A DNA stretch of 64,000 nucleotides from positions 105,993,796 to 106,057,795 of the forward strand of contig CM030366.1 in assembly GCA_017893485.1 (NCBI GenBank), given 5' to 3'. This DNA comes from Hemerocallis citrina. Lineage: Eukaryota > Streptophyta > Magnoliopsida > Asparagales > Asphodelaceae. How positions within the stretch are numbered: position 1 is the stretch's first letter; every line of letters starts with the position of its first letter. Made by a program: the position numbers and the translations under genes. The notes below the pieces were generated by a model that worked only from the letters and a program-made list of their open reading frames with translations, did not search any database and was not told the DNA's origin. Positions 1 to 10,451 of the stretch are shown here, one piece after another.

Positions 1-708
1 CACAAGAGACCACAACAGCAAGAGCATAACAGGGACAATAGTAAGAGCGACAGTAAGGGGGTTGTTGTTGCTAGCAGCTCGGTTGATGGCAGGACAGACG
101 GCGGCTTTGACTAGTGGTGCAGCGACTGGAGGCACGGTGTTGAGGGGTCTCGGTTGGCTGCAGTCAGGAAGGAAGAGCAGTCGAGGGGGTTTTGGCTGTT
201 GTTGTTGCTAGGTGATCGGCAGCAGCGGTTGAAGGGGTGCGACGGGATGCTGGATGGGTTTAGGCGAGAAGATGAGGAAGCTGATGGGGGGTCAGGGAGA
301 GAGAAATTCAAGGAAAGAAAGAAACGGTTGTGCCTGGGTTTAAGGTTGTGTTTTTAGGGTTTGCATTAGGGTAGTATATATATAATACAATTAGGCTGTT
401 GGGTTATTGGGCTAGGATCCAATAATAATGGGTTTGGGATTAGAAATAATTTCAATTGGGTTTTGGGTTCAATAAGAGATGGATTTGAAGACAATATGGA
501 TTAAATAAAATAATCACAATCCAACAAAATAAAATCTACAAGATTGATAGCCCAACAAGAAGAAAAGAATAGCTCATGAACAAAATTTAATTGAGATGGT
601 CAAGAAAAAATAAAGAGTGTCTTATTCAAATTATAAATAAAGATTACAATGGAGGGAAAAAGGAAAAGAACGAAAACGGTAGTTACAATTCCAACCATAG
701 ACGTTACA
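1..708. other. AT-rich flank with CT/GA-rich leader; possibly a truncated LTR
   Basis: No convincing gene is seen. Positions 100-320 are rich in CT on the minus strand with short open frames of low complexity. They are followed by AT-rich sequence ending in GTTACA at about 703-708. The order (purine-rich leader, then AT-rich tail ending GTTACA) resembles the right part of the 4.1-kb solo LTR at 33182-37281, so this may be a truncated minus-strand LTR of that kind. The similarity I can see by eye is weak and an ordinary spacer is equally possible. Confidence 0.25.
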
Positions 709-729
709 TCAAAGGTAAATTAACATATA

Positions 730-1361
730 CTAGTAATATACACGTGTGACGCACATATTAATTTTTTAAAAAAAAATTAAAGTAAAAACTCTGATTTACA
801 CTTGCGATGCATGTCTTGATAAATATAATTATATATTTTTAAAAGTAAATGTGAAGACTATAGTGGAAGAGTTGGAGTTGCACGTAAGTATGTAGATTTA
901 CAACTCCAACTGTTACATTATAATAGTTCTTATATATTATATTATAGACAGATGGATAGATAGATAGATAATAATTTACATGTGTGATGCACATTTAATA
1001 TATTTTAAAAAAATAAAGTAAAAAAAATCCGACGTAGTGAGGACTCGAACTTGAGACCTCCTTCATATTAGTTATGCACATGCAATGCACGCGTGGGTAG
1101 ATTTACAAATGACACTAAGGCCTTCTCCCATTATAATATTAGAGATATTAGAGATTATATATTATTTTATAGATGGATGGATAGATAGAAAGATAGATAG
1201 ATAATAAGTTACACGTGTGATGCACATTTAATATATTTAAAAAAAATTAAAGTAAAAAATCTGATGTAGTGAGAACTCGAACATGAGACCTCTTTCATAT
1301 TAATTATGCACGTGCAATGCAAGCGTTGGTAGATTTACAAATGACACTAAGACCTTCTCCC

Positions 1362-1368
<7 letters not shown>
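730..1368 (-). mobile_element. Helitron-like repeats, partly in tandem
   Basis: CTAG at 730-733 follows an A and precedes a cacgtgtgacgcac motif, as expected for a Helitron 3' end read on the minus strand. The right side (1107-1153) reads gacactaaggccttctcccattata and then GA-rich sequence. This is the reverse complement of the 5' end of the small Helitron at 48635-48879, so both belong to one family. From about 940 onward the sequence is a direct tandem duplication of about 230 bp: the landmark gacactaag(g/a)ccttctccc occurs at 1113 and 1343. There is no coding capacity. Confidence 0.5.

Positions 1369-1432
<64 letters not shown>
1364..1432. repeat. (TA)n microsatellite
   Basis: An uninterrupted TA dinucleotide tract of about 68 bp lies directly between the Helitron-like repeat on its left and the CTAG end of the next Helitron. 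Confidence 0.95.
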
Positions 1433-1433
<1 letters not shown>

Positions 1434-1434
<1 letters not shown>

Positions 1435-1632
1435 TAGATTTGCCCATGGCCACGTGCCTGCGACACGTCTTCAAAATGATACAGCATATGAAAATACTTG
1501 TAAACAGTAAATCAACAATTATATATGTAGCTGAAGTTTGAATAGTATGACAATAATTAATTGTAAATAAAAGTCCATGTTTCTATTAGTATATGGTGAA
1601 AAAAAAATATAAATTGGGGTATAAAAGTCCAT

Positions 1633-1731
<99 letters not shown>

Positions 1732-1884
1732 ATTAAATAAATAAATGAGTTGTTTTGGGGGAGAATTTGAAGTTGAGTTTTGGGGGGAAACTTTTGGGTG
1801 GAAAATGTGTTTTGTAAGGTTAGATCTGGGCCTTTGATTTTGGGGGAATTGAAGGAGAGCCGCTTGATAGCTTTCTTTCTGTTT

Positions 1885-1890
<6 letters not shown>
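1434..1890 (-). mobile_element. Non-autonomous Helitron, family copy 1
   Basis: Read on the minus strand this ends in CTAG (1434-1437), with the GC-rich hairpin region cgacacgt/ccacgtgcc just upstream. Its body matches the copies at 2185-2722 and 18180-18719, including shared runs such as agtccatgtttctattag and the terminal block ggagagccgcttgatagc. Its 5' terminus has been replaced by a (TA)n tract, and an internal (TA)n(GA)n tract sits at 1636-1727. It is non-coding and is mobilised, if at all, by a RepHel protein from elsewhere. Confidence 0.7.
1636..1727. repeat. (TA)n(GA)n compound microsatellite
   Basis: About 40 bp of TA passes directly into about 52 bp of GA inside the first Helitron copy. 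Confidence 0.95.

Positions 1891-1953
<63 letters not shown>
1887..1953. repeat. (TA)n microsatellite
   Basis: A TA tract of about 66 bp lies at the left border of the foldback MITE at 1954-2125. Confidence 0.95.
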
Positions 1954-1957
<4 letters not shown>

Positions 1958-2123
1958 GAAAGGGATATGAGCAACTTGCTCATTTAGTGAATGAGCAATT
2001 GATTGTGTGGCATGCATGTAATACATTGGACAACTAACCCTTTTAAGGCTTTTCCAATCACATGTATGCCACATCATCAATTGCTTATTTACTAAATGAG
2101 CAAGTTGCTCATACCCCTTTTTC

Positions 2124-2125
<2 letters not shown>
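1954..2125. mobile_element. Foldback MITE inserted in a TA tract
   Basis: The two ends are inverted repeats of about 60 bp. The left arm begins GGGTGAAAGGGATATGAG and continues to the ggcatgcatgt block; the right arm is its reverse complement, ending in aaatgagcaagttgctcat and then acccctttttccc. Only about 50 bp separate the arms and nothing is coded. Both flanks are TA repeats, so the target duplication cannot be read: TA, TTA or an 8-bp tract would all look alike. The superfamily (hAT, Harbinger or Mariner type) therefore stays open. Confidence 0.75.

Positions 2126-2184
<59 letters not shown>
2126..2184. repeat. (TA)n microsatellite
   Basis: A TA tract of about 58 bp between the MITE and the next Helitron. 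It is probably continuous with the tract at 1887-1953, split by the MITE insertion. Confidence 0.95.
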
Positions 2185-2185
<1 letters not shown>

Positions 2186-2722
2186 TAGGTTTGCCCGTGT
2201 CAACACGTGCCAACGGCACGTCTTCGGAACGGTGCATTTTGTTTGATCATATAAAATAATTTTGGAGATCCAGCAAACTAATTGAAGTAGCAAACATATT
2301 ATATGAGAAACTTTTAAGAGTCTAGAAAAAATATATTATATGTTTTTTTTTTTTGATTTATTTTTGAAGTTTTTAATTTTTTAAATTTTTACTTTTTTTA
2401 GTTTTTTAATTTTTTAAATTTCTTTAAATTTTTATTTTCTTAATTTTTTGAATAGAAAACGGAGGAAGAGAGAGAGAAATAATTAAATAAATAAATTTTT
2501 ATTTTCTTAATTTTTTGAATAGAAGAGGGAGGGTGGGAGAGAGAGAGAAAGAAATAATTAAATAAATATAGGAGTTGTTTTGAGTGGGGATTTGAATTTG
2601 AGTTTTGGGGAAAAACTTTTGGGGGGAAAAATATGTTTTGTGAGATTAGATTTGGGCCTTTAATATTTTAGAGGATTGAAGGAGAGCCACTTGATAGCTT
2701 TCTTTGTGTTTTATTATATAGA
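2185..2722 (-). mobile_element. Non-autonomous Helitron, family copy 2
   Basis: On the minus strand the element starts TCTATATAATAAAACAC (right end, 2722) and ends CTAG (2185-2188), preceded by a hairpin region around gacgtgccgttggcacgtg. The flanking bases are A on the left and T on the right of the plus strand, the A|T target expected of Helitrons. It is 538 bp long, non-coding, and closely similar to 18180-18719. It sits 15 bp upstream of the first ATG of the antisense gene remnant at 2738. Confidence 0.85.
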
Positions 2723-2737
2723 TATAGCTTATTAAAG

Positions 2738-2991
2738 ATGTCTAGGCTTTCTTCGGGCGGAGAGACCTCCCCTACGAGCAGAGGCGAAGGATCATCTCAG
2801 ATTCCATCTTCTAGAGCTATTATGGGCAAGGGGCCTGCCGAGCCATCCGTAGTGGTGGAGAAAATTGTAAAGGCAGACAAAGCCCCAGGTGAGCTCGAGA
2901 GATATCCGTGCTCTTTATCGCATAGTACTGACGTTAAAGACTACCCCCACCGAATTGGGGGCAGAAGTCGAGCATGGAATGGGAGGTTTTA
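2738..2991 (+). pseudogene. Antisense accessory gene of the Tat element, 5' part
   Basis: The open frame begins MSRLSSGGETSPTSR and runs to the insertion point of the long-LTR element at 2992. The same frame resumes at 22834 after the 5-bp target duplication, so one exon was split by the insertion. The layout (a Ser/Gly-rich leader, then a domain exon, then coiled-coil exons) matches the better preserved antisense gene at 10452-13472 in the nested element, whose first exon resembles the plant family annotated as putative gypsy-type transposon (Pfam PF04195, from memory). The function of that family is unknown. The gene lies antisense to its element's gag-pol. Confidence 0.6.
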
Positions 2992-5900
2992 TATAACACC
3001 CCGTAATTTTTAATATAATATATTGAATTAATAAATAATTTTTAAATCAATTTATTTAATTATTTTGAATTTATGTACAGTCGACATTTTCACACGTGCA
3101 AATGCTTTTGAAGTGCAAATTTTCACCTTTGAATTTCTGAATTAATTCTCCTATTTATAATCGAGTATATTCTTAATTTTGGGATTTTTCTGAATAAAGA
3201 AACTATTTTTATAAATACTTTGAAAGAAAGGGGCATTTTTGTAAAAAATCGTTTGGAGGAGAATTTTGAACTTAAAATTATTTTGCTGCTTTTAGGGCTG
3301 GCTATACAGTAGAAGTCTATAAGGAATTAGATTATTTCCATATTTGGCTGATTTTTATTGTTTTAAATGAATAAATATATAATTACGCAATTTTGAGATT
3401 GTTGGGGACTTTATTGAAAATATTCTTCCTGGAGAACAAAAGTCAGAAAAAAATATTTGGAAAATCTAATCTTTTTTAGTAGATAATAATATTCTAATTT
3501 TTCTAGATTTTTTCAAATATTTTATGGCTTGCTTGCAAATATACAAAGAAAATGACTTTTGTGCAAAATTGCCACTTGGAGTAAAAACTTCCGATTTCGG
3601 TTTGTCTGGGTTGTGCATTTTGGCCGGCCAAATCAGGAGAGTAAGGAGATTTTATTTTATTTTATTTTAAATCAACTTTATTAACTAATAATTGGAAGGA
3701 TCCATATATGTAAATAAATAATTTACTTGAGGAGTATTTTTGTAAATTTTGTGAAACCCTAAAGCACTAGATCCGCCACTATTACCTATTTTGAACTCAA
3801 ACATAACTTTCTCATTATTTTCTTGGAGTTTTTCGTGGCTTGGATCTTGTACTTTCACAAGGAGGAGGATTGAATCTTTTTTTTATAATTTCCTTCAACT
3901 TGGGACTTCTTCAAATTGAGGTGAGTAGTTATTCAAATTTTCTTGTTGTATTTCCATGGAAGAATAGATTGATGTGCTAGGTTTTGGATGTGGATCTATT
4001 GAATGAATAGTATGCATTGTTTATTCCTATTATGAGATGAAGTTTTGATAAAGTATTCGATGTTTTAATGAGAACAAAATTCTTAAACCCCAATTTTTTA
4101 GGCATGAATGTGTGAATATGGAAAGGTATATATACATAAAGAAGTTAGGGTTGGAGGTCAGAACAGGGTTTTTTTTCCGCGGGGGGGGGGGGGGGGGGGG
4201 CTTTTCTCGGATGAACAGTACCCAGGCAGGTTGCTGTTTTTTTTTTGTTGTTGGAATTTTGGTGTTTATGGGTGTTGTTTTGGGTCTGGTTTTGTGTGCT
4301 AAGGTAGGGGAAGCCTATTATACATATCTAAGTGTTTATAGAAGTGTTTAAACTAATATATGAGAGAATTGATCGAGTTGGATGAGATTTCAAAGTTGTT
4401 TTTACTCTAGACTGTTGTCTGTTCCGGATTGGAATGAGATTTCTACATAGTTTCTGATGATATTACCTAAAACTTCTTAAATAGAAATTGTAGCTTACTG
4501 TGTCTAGTTTCCAGAACATCTGAAGGATCCTCGATCCGACTCATCGATTGTAAAATATGCAATTTCTACCACTGTACTATCGTAGTTCCAGATTTTTAAA
4601 ATAACGGTTAGTTTTTAGAATTTGCTGGATATGAACCCCTTGAATAAATTTATTTGAGTTTAGATATTTATGGTGAATTCCTCGTTGTGTACCGAATTTA
4701 AATTGATTTTATGCAGAATTTAATATTTACTATAGAATGTGTTGTTTTGATGAAAGAAATCATGTAACTTTCAGATTTTTGGATGAACGATAGTTTTTAG
4801 AATTTATTAAATATCAACCCTTTAAATTATTTCATTTGAGTTCAAATTATTATCATGAGTTCCCTGTTATATGCTGGACTTAAATGTATTTTTCCAGAAC
4901 TAAATAATGATTTTAGAGTGTACTGTTTTGAAAGACGAAATCATGTAACCTTCAGGTTTTAATAAAAGATAGTTTTCGGAATTTGTTAAATATGAACCCT
5001 TTAAATAAATTTATTTGAGTCCAGATTTTTTTGGCGAGTTCCTTGATATGTGTTGGTCTTAATGGAATTTTTCCAGAATTTGATAATGATTCTGAAGTGT
5101 ACAGTTTTAAAGAACGAAAATGTGTAACTTTCAGATTTTTGTGAAATTCTAGTTTCAATTTTCGGTGCATTCAAATAATGGATTGTGGTAAATAAATATA
5201 AAATTTTGTAGACAAAATTCTCAGTTTTTAAGAGATTTGTTTCAGTTTCGGTCGACTGAAATTGTAGTTGAATTTATGGAACTTTAAAAATAAATGGAGA
5301 GTGATGTTTAAAAGTTGATTTTTAAGGAATTTCGTAAGTTGAATATATTACCATGTATGAAAGAGTCCTTCGTGACAACATTGGTTGGTTAATAAGAATG
5401 TGACTAATGAAGAGTATTTTTGTATAATAAAAATCAAGATGGGTTTGATATGAGACTTTGGGTTGGACCCTAGAAAGACTATTGATGATGTTTTGAGTTT
5501 TGAGATTCTAGAGGTTGAGTGGGACCCTAACATGCTGGCGGTTGAGACTTTGTGGATATTTTTGTCAGTGGGGCCTTGTTGTTGAGTTAGTGGACTTAAG
5601 TCCGGCGGGGTACACCAACTCTAGTGGGATTGTGGCTTAATTAATAATAATCAACCTAAGGACAGACATAGTTTGAGTTGTGATGAAATGAGAGCAAACA
5701 TGGGTAGGGGGGCTCATATGATCTGCGGTGTGAGATAATCTCCAAAATTATCGAGGTGTGAGTGAAATAGTCTCTGGAATTACTTGTGGTATGGAATTGA
5801 TCTCCGAAGTTATCGAGGTCGAGGCAACACTCATGGGATATTCGTTTGATGAGGTGCCATTGCTTGCGGTGTGGGGTATTCTCGAAGATTTTCAGGTGTG

Positions 5901-6648
5901 AGTGAAATAGTCTCCGGAATTATCTGTGGATAGAGATTGACCTCCGAAATTATCAGGGCATGGGCTAGATACTCACAGAATAATCTAAATCTTAAAGTAT
6001 TCACTGTAGTATGATTAGTTGCATAACGGGGGATTGAACCCTAAAAAGTGGAGAACATTAAGGGCATGCACCGGACCTATGTAGAATGGGATGCATAGAA
6101 TCCAACATGTGCATTAGAAGTCAGCATATACATTTATGTTTTCTTCACTTTGTTTCATGTATGCTTGCATTTTGTTTTCATTCCTTACCCTCGACAATTA
6201 GCCTAGTTCCACTTTTTGACTTATGATTTTATTTTTTATGTTTTCATTTAAGTTTGTACTCTTTTGAATATTACTCAGACCGTTATGGCTGACCACTGTA
6301 GTTTTGGGGGTTAGGGATATCTCTAGCCCCATGTTTTACAGGTAGGTTTCATTAGCATGGAATTGGGAGCATGTAGTAGAACATTTAAATGTTTATGCAT
6401 ATTTTGTGAAAGGAATGATTGTAAAAAGAAAGTTGTATTTATGGTGCTTTTAAATACTGTTGTGTTGTAAAAAAAAATTGTAATTTAAAGTGTTTAAATT
6501 TCGTTATGCTGTTGTAAAGTGAGTTAATGAAATGAAAAGTTTTAATTTTCCCTGTGTTTGTACTATGTTTATAATTGCAATTGAAGTTGATGCTGGGAAT
6601 TGTGCAACTTATTTTCAATTTTATTTATAAAAAATTCGGGGCGCTACA
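2992..6648 (+). repeat. 5' LTR of the LARD-like element
   Basis: Begins TATAACACCCCG, where the 3' LTR has TGTAACGCCCCG, so the terminal TG has mutated to TA. It ends GGGGCGCTACA. It contains a 20-bp G run (4181-4200) and a series of degenerate internal repeats around aacgaaatcatgtaactttcag (4740-5150) and around gagataatctccaaaattatcg (5730-5970). About 1 kb (roughly 5317-6314) is absent from the 3' LTR. No protein is coded; the short frames are incidental. Confidence 0.9.
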
Positions 6649-6943
6649 GAGTTGGTATCAGAGCGAACTTCAATTAGTAATACTAAACATGGTATAGGGA
6701 AACAAAATTAGGGTGGACATTAGAAGTATGAGTACCTGGGTGGACATTAGATGTGTGAGAGTCAGTTTTTAGAGTGGACATTAGATGTATGAGTTTGTTG
6801 TTTTGATCATGAATGCTTGTAATGAAATTTGAATTATCTGTATGTCTAGATTCGACTAAAAATTTCTTTATCATAAGTGGGTTGATTGGTTTCGCATAAA
6901 TAGAAGATGAATGATTTGTTTTCTCCTACTGTTATAATTACCC
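6649..6943 (+). other. Leader of the LARD-like element with Met-tRNA primer site
   Basis: TGGTATCAGAGC at 6653-6664, four bases after the LTR end, is the usual plant primer binding site complementary to initiator methionine tRNA. Just downstream a short unit (ggtggacattaga with tatgagt or tgtgagag) is repeated about three times between 6712 and 6790. The leader ends where the next retrotransposon inserted at TACCC. Confidence 0.85.
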
Positions 6944-7735
6944 TGTGATAGGGTAAAAATGGCCTGAGGCCCAACCAGGGCCCAATACAATTCTCACTCG
7001 AAAAGGTAAAAATAGCTATCTAGCTCGGCCCCGAACCACTTCAGGGTCGGCGCCGAACCTCATGTTTGCCCTCACAGTACTGGCCTCCTCGTGCCGACGA
7101 GCCTCGGTAGTCCTCGGAGTCCGACCCGTGACAGTGCCACAGGCCGCCTCCCCTCTCTGGCGAAACAGAAGGATGACCTGGCGCAGCCTAGGCCCTCCGA
7201 TCCCCCCAGAAGAACAGGAGACCCACGATCAGCCACGTCGGCTCCAAATACCACCAAGGGTTTTGCCACGTCAGCCCTATACCACTCCTGGTATTGCCAC
7301 GTCTGCCCTAAACCCCCTGGACCTTCTGCCACGTCAGGCCCACGGGCCTTCGGATCCAGACCCGGCCCCCAAAGGGAACCAAACCCGGTTGGGATCCTCT
7401 ATAAATACTAGACCCACACCCACCTTTTGAGGTAATGAATCTTTTGCCACTTAAATATACCTAGTTATTGCTACTCTCTCACAGAGACTGACTAGATCGT
7501 CGGAGGGTCCGCCACCGGGATAAACCCCGGTGTTTCAGGACCGTCTGCAGGTACACAAGACCTCGGATCCGACCCCTCAGATCCGAGCCCAGACTTCAAC
7601 ATTATTCCGAGCTCATCGTAGGTTCCAGAAGGTCAACCGAAGATCGGCAGACGAGTAGCATTCTCCTTCAAATACAAATCGAGTCCGAACTCACACCTGG
7701 TGCATCCACACGTCTCCCAGAAATAAACCGCATCA
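6944..7735 (+). repeat. 5' LTR of the nested Tat-type element
   Basis: Runs from TGTGATAGGGTAAAAATGG to ACCGCATCA. A TATA box (TATAAATA) is at 7400-7407, followed by the leader whose cggagggtccgccaccggg block is typical of Tat-type LTRs. It carries several CCACGTCA-type motifs between 7225 and 7345. Confidence 0.92.
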
Positions 7736-7757
7736 GGTTGGCGCCGTCTGTGGGAAC
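7736..7757 (+). promoter_or_regulatory. tRNA-Asp-type primer binding site
   Basis: TTGGCGCCGTCTGTGGGAA begins at 7738, two bases after the LTR end. TGGCGCC is the start shared by Tat and Athila elements primed by aspartate tRNA. Confidence 0.85.
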
Positions 7758-7813
7758 TGCTTCAGAAGCCGATCCGAGCCAGACCCTCAAGGGGCCTCGA
7801 CAACCGAATCCTC

Positions 7814-10054
7814 ATGGCCTCCAAAGGCAAGGGGGCTGCTTCCTCCGTCAACCGACGGGACTCGCCCCCACCAAATGCTAACGCCGGGCCATGCACTTCA
7901 AAACATAGGGCTCCCCCTCAAGAGTCCCAAAGGAGCGTCACCCAGCCAGTCCAGCCCGACCTCCGGGGGATAATCCTCAACCGCAAGATTACCCGCAACA
8001 GGGGAAGGGCCGCTTCCAACCCGGCCCCGAACCGTCCAAGACCGCCCCCCGAGGGACGAAGACCCGTGCTCAGCCGAGTCGGAAGACCACCCTCGGACCG
8101 ACCAAGCCAGGTCGAGGGAGCCCCCGTCACTCACAAGGAGCTACAAGCCTTCCGAAGAGAAATTCTGGGAGCTCTCCGACGGGGCCCCAGGGAAGAAACC
8201 CTCAGTATCCAAACAGGGTCGGACGCCGAAGCCAGCGCGTCCCACCCATCAACAATCGAACCCGAGGACGATGGCGTACTCCTAAGGTGCCTACAAGAAA
8301 TGGAGGATCGCCTCGATCACATAGGGGACGGCGGCCAAAGAGCGGCTCAGGGGTACAGACCTGTCCGTCCTCCCTTCTCCGCCCCCATTCTCCAAGCAGA
8401 AATACCCAGGAATTTCCGACCACCTCAATTCGAGACCTACGACGGCGAGGGAGATCCCGCTGATCACATGGAGGGTTTCAAAACCCTCATGATGATTCAC
8501 AGCGCCTCGGATCCCCTACTATGCCGAGCCTTCCCCGCCACACTCCGAGGTCCGGCTCGTGAATGGTACTCAAAACTCACCCCCGGCTCCATTTACTCCT
8601 TCGACCAACTGGAAGGCAATTTTCTTGCTCACTTCGTCACCAGCCGGAAAGCGGAAAGGACCAGCACCTCTTTACTTGGGCTCAGACAGTTAGACGGAGA
8701 GTCCCTCAGAGTGTTCGTCCGGAGGTTTACCACGGAAGCAAGGGCGGTCTCCTCCCTTGATCCAGGCGTCGCCTCTGCGGCCTTTCGGCACAACGTCCGT
8801 CACGGACAGCTGAAAGCTTCTCTGGCGAAGAGACCCCCCATCGACTTTCCCGACCTCCTCAACAGGGTCGAGAAATACATTAGAGCCGAAGATGCCCTTA
8901 GCCCCGAAGAGGCCAGGGAGGCCGACTCGAAGGGAAAACGGAAGGCCGAAGAAGTCGAACCTTCAAAGAGAGCTCCGAGGGACGCAGGGGCCGTAAAAAA
9001 GATCCCGCCGATCCCCCGTTTCGAGAGGTACACTCCCTTGACGCATAACATATCCGCCATCCTCTTAGAAATCGAAGATAAAGGCATTGTTCGATTACCT
9101 CCCCGACCTAACGGCGGCAAGAACCGAGATCAGCGCTTCTACTGCCGCTTCCACCGAGACCATGGACACGACACAGACCAATGCCGGGCCCTGAAAGACG
9201 AGATTGAGGGACTCATCTCCCGGGGATACCTCCGAGAATTCACCCAAGAAGTCCCGCGGGATCGACGAGATACTAGGAACCGAAGACACTCTCCCCCGAA
9301 CCCTACCCCAAACCGCGTCCAGGGTCGGGATCCCGAGTCCGAAGGAGCCGCAGACACACCATTTATCTTGCATTGTGTCCATGGAGGGCCAATGGGAGGG
9401 GAATCGAATACTTCCCGAAGAGCCTTCGTCAGAAAGGTGAATGCTGTCCAAGACAACCCCTCTCCCCAGCTGCAACCCATGCCAGTCTCATTCTCAGGGG
9501 AGGATCTCGAAGGCGTTCGCCTCCCCCACAGCGATGCCCTCGTCATTAGCCTCCACATGGCTAATTGTGAAGTTCGCCGAATCCTCGTCGACAACGGCAG
9601 CTCGGTGAACATCCTTTTCCTCGAAGCCTTCGAGAATATGAAGTTACCTAGTGGCAAGCTCAAGCCGGCCGGATACACCTTGCATGGGTTCTCTGGCGTC
9701 CATATCGTGATAGAAGGGATTGTCACCCTCGACGTCACCGCAGGAGTGGCTCCCGTCAAGAGGACCGAGTCTATGGACTTCATGGCGGTCAACGTCAAGG
9801 CGGCTTACAACGCCATACTCGGCCGACCCGGGTTATGCTCCCTCCAAGCAGTGCCTTCGGCCTACCATCTGAAGCTCAAATTTCCGACCCCACAAGGGGT
9901 CGGCAGTCGTCCGAGGCAGCCAAGAAGCAGCGCGATCATGCTACATGACCACCGTCGGGGGAGGAATGTTCCCCCTCGACGCCGTCAAATTCAAACCAGA
10001 GAAGGACGGCCCTACCCCCGGACCTGCCGCCGAGCCGAAGAGGTTCCCCCTTGA
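7814..10054 (+). CDS. gag: Tat-type Gag with C-terminal protease-like region
   Basis: 746 codons from an ATG 79 bp after the LTR. Residues 1-130 are basic and Pro-rich. About 210-320 is the retrotransposon gag domain (motif ATLRGPAREWY, then SFDQLEGNFLAHF). About 442-456 is a zinc-knuckle-like CRFHRDHGHDTDQC. About 585-690 resembles a retropepsin, with ILVDNGSS at the usual active-site place and a later AILGRP block. The normal plant motif is DTG or DSG, so the Asn makes activity doubtful. After about residue 695 the frame turns into Arg-rich sequence, while recognisable family sequence continues in another frame to about 10090. An indel near 9900 has therefore cut off the true C-terminus. 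Gag would package element RNA in cytoplasmic particles; polymerase must come from another element. Confidence 0.85.
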   Translation: MASKGKGAASSVNRRDSPPPNANAGPCTSKHRAPPQESQRSVTQPVQPDLRGIILNRKITRNRGRAASNPAPNRPRPPPEGRRPVLSRVGRPPSDRPSQVEGAPVTHKELQAFRREILGALRRGPREETLSIQTGSDAEASASHPSTIEPEDDGVLLRCLQEMEDRLDHIGDGGQRAAQGYRPVRPPFSAPILQAEIPRNFRPPQFETYDGEGDPADHMEGFKTLMMIHSASDPLLCRAFPATLRGPAREWYSKLTPGSIYSFDQLEGNFLAHFVTSRKAERTSTSLLGLRQLDGESLRVFVRRFTTEARAVSSLDPGVASAAFRHNVRHGQLKASLAKRPPIDFPDLLNRVEKYIRAEDALSPEEAREADSKGKRKAEEVEPSKRAPRDAGAVKKIPPIPRFERYTPLTHNISAILLEIEDKGIVRLPPRPNGGKNRDQRFYCRFHRDHGHDTDQCRALKDEIEGLISRGYLREFTQEVPRDRRDTRNRRHSPPNPTPNRVQGRDPESEGAADTPFILHCVHGGPMGGESNTSRRAFVRKVNAVQDNPSPQLQPMPVSFSGEDLEGVRLPHSDALVISLHMANCEVRRILVDNGSSVNILFLEAFENMKLPSGKLKPAGYTLHGFSGVHIVIEGIVTLDVTAGVAPVKRTESMDFMAVNVKAAYNAILGRPGLCSLQAVPSAYHLKLKFPTPQGVGSRPRQPRSSAIMLHDHRRGRNVPPRRRQIQTREGRPYPRTCRRAEEVPP

Positions 10055-10451
10055 CACCAAGCGCCCAGTGAATCCCTGCGAAGAACAAGCATAGACTTTA
10101 ACTTAGCTAGAAGTGAACCTGTTGTAAAGCTTTCCTTTGTAAAGAGCCGTTTTAGCGGCCCCTCCTATCTTATACTAAGGAAATCTCGTTGTGTCATGCT
10201 CCAAACGCCTCGGCAGATCCGACCTAACACCAGGTTAGGGGATCGACACCCAAGACTTCACCTCATCCCACTCCGGTTCCTCACGAAACGATAAGGCCGA
10301 GCCGCATCCCCTTCATCATTTCGTATGCTATCAACCGGAGCAAAGAGTGAAATGAATTCCTTATTCATGTTCCTTTATTAGGCTAAAAGGAAACAAGCAG
10401 AAACCGCTACAGAAATACTCCCCTCATCTCGAACGACGGGAGGCCGCCCTC
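10055..10451 (+). other. Spacer after gag; end of the frameshifted gag-pro frame
   Basis: The alternative frame that carries the real gag-pro tail ends with TAG near 10090. The remainder holds no gene that I can recognise. In an autonomous relative pol would begin here; none is present. Confidence 0.6.

Noticed and set aside
1519..2293. Ile/Tyr repeat frames on both strands
   Set aside because: Translations of (TA)n microsatellites.
2738..3013. Independent 91-residue gene
   Set aside because: The last residues are LTR sequence. The frame belongs to an exon split by the retrotransposon and continues at 22834.
4108..4351. Small overlapping plus-strand frames around the G run
   Set aside because: Gly-rich translation of a G homopolymer inside the 5' LTR.
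7062..7430. Frames on both strands inside the LTR of the nested element (also at 15696-16111)
   Set aside because: Present in both LTRs, GC-rich, without domains; they lie in the LTR upstream of or across its TATA box.
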